In this document: piece by piece, positions 6,767 through 8,234 of the stretch
How the letters are laid out: every line of letters starts with the position of its first letter
How positions within the stretch are numbered: the first letter of the stretch is position 1
DNA from: Methyloprofundus sp.
GTDB taxonomy: Bacteria > Pseudomonadota > Gammaproteobacteria > Methylococcales > Methylomonadaceae
Assembly (NCBI GenBank): GCA_030619185.1
Contig: JAUXBW010000097.1
Location: forward strand, 1 to 8,234
DNA length: 8,234 bases
Reading direction: 5' to 3'
The notes under the pieces: model-generated
What the model saw: only the letters and a program-made list of their open reading frames with translations
Database searches by the model: none
What the model was told of the DNA's origin: nothing
Translations under genes and position numbers: made by a program

Positions 6767-7291
6767 ATGATGTATGGTGTGTTGTTTATTGTTATTTTGT
6801 TAGCGTATTTGCTATTAATTCAAAATAAAAAAAATCAGGCCAGGTACGCTCGACAATATATTGAAGATGAAACTGCCCCATTATCTGCCAAACAGAAGCA
6901 GTTAATTAGAGATTCATGGCAACGTGTTCTACCCGTTAAGGAAAAGGCTGCCGAGTTATTTTATGGGCGTTTATTCGAATTAGATCCCGGTGTTAAACCT
7001 CTTTTTAAGGGCAAGCTGGATTTTCAGGGTGATAAGCTAATGATGACCTTGAATGTCGTAGTGAATTCACTGGATGATTTGGATGCAGTGGAGGCAATGC
7101 TTCAGGCTATGGGCAAACGGCATGTAATTTATGGGGTAGAAGCAACACACTATGAAACGGTGGGTGCAGCGTTACTGTGGGTTTTACAGCAAACTCTAGG
7201 TGAATATTTTACCGAGGAAGTCGAAGATGCCTGGGTAACAGCCTATGGGGTAATTGCTACGACTATGAAAGAAGCCGCCTACTCTGCTTGA
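6767..7291 (+). CDS. Membrane-anchored single-domain globin (Vitreoscilla haemoglobin-like fold)
   Basis: This is a heme protein of 174 residues. Residues 2-18 form one hydrophobic helix, followed by the basic stretch QNKKNQARYARQ, so the positive-inside rule places the C-terminal globin domain (about 39-172) in the cytoplasm with the N-terminus outside. The globin aligns by eye with Vitreoscilla haemoglobin and flavohaemoglobin N-domains: Tyr66 at B10 (FYGRLF), Phe80 at CD1 (PLF), Gln87 at E7, the proximal His119 at F8 (KRHVIYGVEATHY), Tyr129 at G5 and an H-helix ending in AWVTAYGVIATTM. B10 Tyr with E7 Gln suits O2 binding or NO dioxygenation, but there is no FAD/NAD reductase domain, so an outside electron donor would be needed. 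GAGGG (6755-6759) lies 7 nt before the ATG. It could be co-transcribed with glnS, since no terminator is seen between them. The exact role (O2 delivery to membrane oxidases, NO defence, sensing) is not shown by sequence. Confidence 0.9.
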   Translation: MMYGVLFIVILLAYLLLIQNKKNQARYARQYIEDETAPLSAKQKQLIRDSWQRVLPVKEKAAELFYGRLFELDPGVKPLFKGKLDFQGDKLMMTLNVVVNSLDDLDAVEAMLQAMGKRHVIYGVEATHYETVGAALLWVLQQTLGEYFTEEVEDAWVTAYGVIATTMKEAAYSA

Positions 7292-7307
7292 TATACCCCC
7301 TGGAATA

Positions 7308-7327
7308 ATTAACTACCTACTGTTAAT
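7308..7327. repeat. Short inverted repeat after the globin gene
   Basis: ATTAAC (7308-7313) and GTTAAT (7322-7327) are complementary around an 8-nt loop, 17 nt past the globin stop. The stem is AT-only except for one pair and has no U-run, so it is at best a weak terminator or a small binding site. Confidence 0.25.
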
Positions 7328-7371
7328 AGTGCGAAGTATAGCTCAATGCCTGGCACTATAAACTTGTAATC

Positions 7372-8234
7372 ATGCGACTTTTCCAGGAGCATATAACACA
7401 AACTGTGGGTTTCGCTAGCCTGCGCTGGCCTATCAAAAAAAGATATTCGCACCCTCCTGTATTCATTTTTTTTGCCTTGCTCTGCAGTGTCTCAAGTGCC
7501 TACGCAGTCGACTCTATAAGCATTAATATCTCTAGAATAACGGCTGCTGACTGGTCTTTAAAAAATGCCGTCCTGTCAGTTAAACAGTTAAATCAAATAC
7601 CGCAAATTTCTCTTGAATCAGCAACGCTGATACTGCCTCCTCCTCTACAGCAGCTATCATCACTGAGTATTGCATGTCAGCACTTTATATGGCAAGAGAA
7701 TTATATAGACTGTTCAGCGGGGCATGCACGTTTTAATTCGAAAAAATTTAAAACACAATCTTTCGATTTTTCATTCCAGCTTGGGCGTGACAAAACTGAA
7801 ATAAAAATTAAGCACTTATCACTATTGGGAGGTGAGATTTCTGTAAAGGCACAAGAATTTTCTGGAAAATGGCAGATAAATATCCAGGCAAGAGGTGTCA
7901 ACCTTGCCCAATTAAAGTCATTACTTTCACTGAACTTATTGGAAATACCCCAAGGATTAGCTGACTTTGATGTAGTGTTAAAAGGAAAACAGGACTCCAT
8001 ACAAGCACTGTTTATGTCAGCATGGGTGCAACAGCTGTCAATACAAAGCCTAGAAGGCCGTGTGGCTAGTGAAAATCTTAAATTAAACACAGAAATCAAG
8101 GCGCATAAACAAAAAACTGGCTGGCAATGGCATAGTTCCAGCCGTATTCAACAGGGTGGACTGTATGTAGACCCTGTTTATATACAGCTTGATAATGAGA
8201 GAAACATCAGCATCATTGCAAAAGGGCTTTGGCG
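7372..8234 (+). CDS. Exported protein, probable AsmA/YdbH-like envelope protein (3' end outside window)
   Basis: The frame is open from the ATG at 7372 to the window's edge (287 codons plus 2 nt). An in-frame stop at 7339 makes this the first ATG. The N-terminus has a long basic region (about 29 residues, including KKR at 22-24), the hydrophobic core VFIFFALLCSV and a likely signal-peptidase I site after SSAYA (residue 45). The mature part alternates short beta-strands and polar turns, for example LSLLGGEISVKA, then GKWQINIQARGVNLAQLKSLL, and GLADFDVVLKG. This pattern of G-x-W strands followed by an 'L-x-x-L' helix and a glycine-started strand is seen in the AsmA, TamB and YdbH bridge-like lipid-transfer proteins. 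The assignment rests on pattern only. A ribosome-binding site is not evident, and an AGGAG (7385-7389) inside the frame lacks a well-spaced start. No membrane helix follows the signal in the visible part. Confidence 0.7.
   Translation, partial: MRLFQEHITQTVGFASLRWPIKKRYSHPPVFIFFALLCSVSSAYAVDSISINISRITAADWSLKNAVLSVKQLNQIPQISLESATLILPPPLQQLSSLSIACQHFIWQENYIDCSAGHARFNSKKFKTQSFDFSFQLGRDKTEIKIKHLSLLGGEISVKAQEFSGKWQINIQARGVNLAQLKSLLSLNLLEIPQGLADFDVVLKGKQDSIQALFMSAWVQQLSIQSLEGRVASENLKLNTEIKAHKQKTGWQWHSSSRIQQGGLYVDPVYIQLDNERNISIIAKGLW

Noticed and set aside
7701..8099. 132-codon minus-strand ORF
   Set aside because: It lies fully opposite the signal-peptide-bearing frame that stays open from 7372 to the window end, and its translation is Ser/Cys/Phe-rich with no domain signs.

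Overview
The window looks like ordinary chromosome from an AT-leaning gammaproteobacterium. CysD, CysN and GlnS all read like close relatives of the E. coli proteins. The stand-alone globin and the GTAG-headed palindromic repeats would suit a methylotroph/methanotroph-type gammaproteobacterium (for example Methylococcales), but that placement is a low-confidence guess. I see no prophage, transposase gene, CRISPR array, tRNA or rRNA.

Layout. Positions 1-248 lie downstream of cysN and hold an inverted pair of GTAG-headed repeats (39-142) and a good rho-independent terminator (199-234, minus strand). The sulfate-activation operon cysD (1995-2903) -> cysN (249-1880) runs on the minus strand, with a REP/BIME-type double palindrome (1928-1987) in the 114-nt gap between the genes. 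A 387-nt divergent gap (2904-3290) holds overlapping inverted repeats and a promoter for a small lipoprotein (3291-3830, +). That gene converges on a voltage-gated K+ channel-like gene (3931-4806, -), with a very stable hairpin between them (3839-3897). A second divergent gap (4807-5024) separates the channel from glnS (5025-6680, +). A membrane-anchored single-domain globin (6767-7291, +) follows. The last gene is a 3'-truncated, signal-peptide-bearing protein of probable AsmA/YdbH-like type (7372-8234, +), which runs off the window.

How the genes relate. CysD and CysN form ATP sulfurylase (sulfate + ATP -> APS), with CysN supplying the GTPase. The most notable point is that CysN carries about 100 extra C-terminal residues. 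These resemble a shrunken APS kinase (CysC) domain that has lost its P-loop. The other genes do not form an obvious pathway: GlnRS is housekeeping, the channel and globin are membrane or respiratory-physiology genes, and the last ORF is probably an envelope protein. No multi-gene novel system is evident. The points worth following up are the CysN tail, the membrane-tethered globin, the zinc-ribbon channel and the intergenic palindromes.
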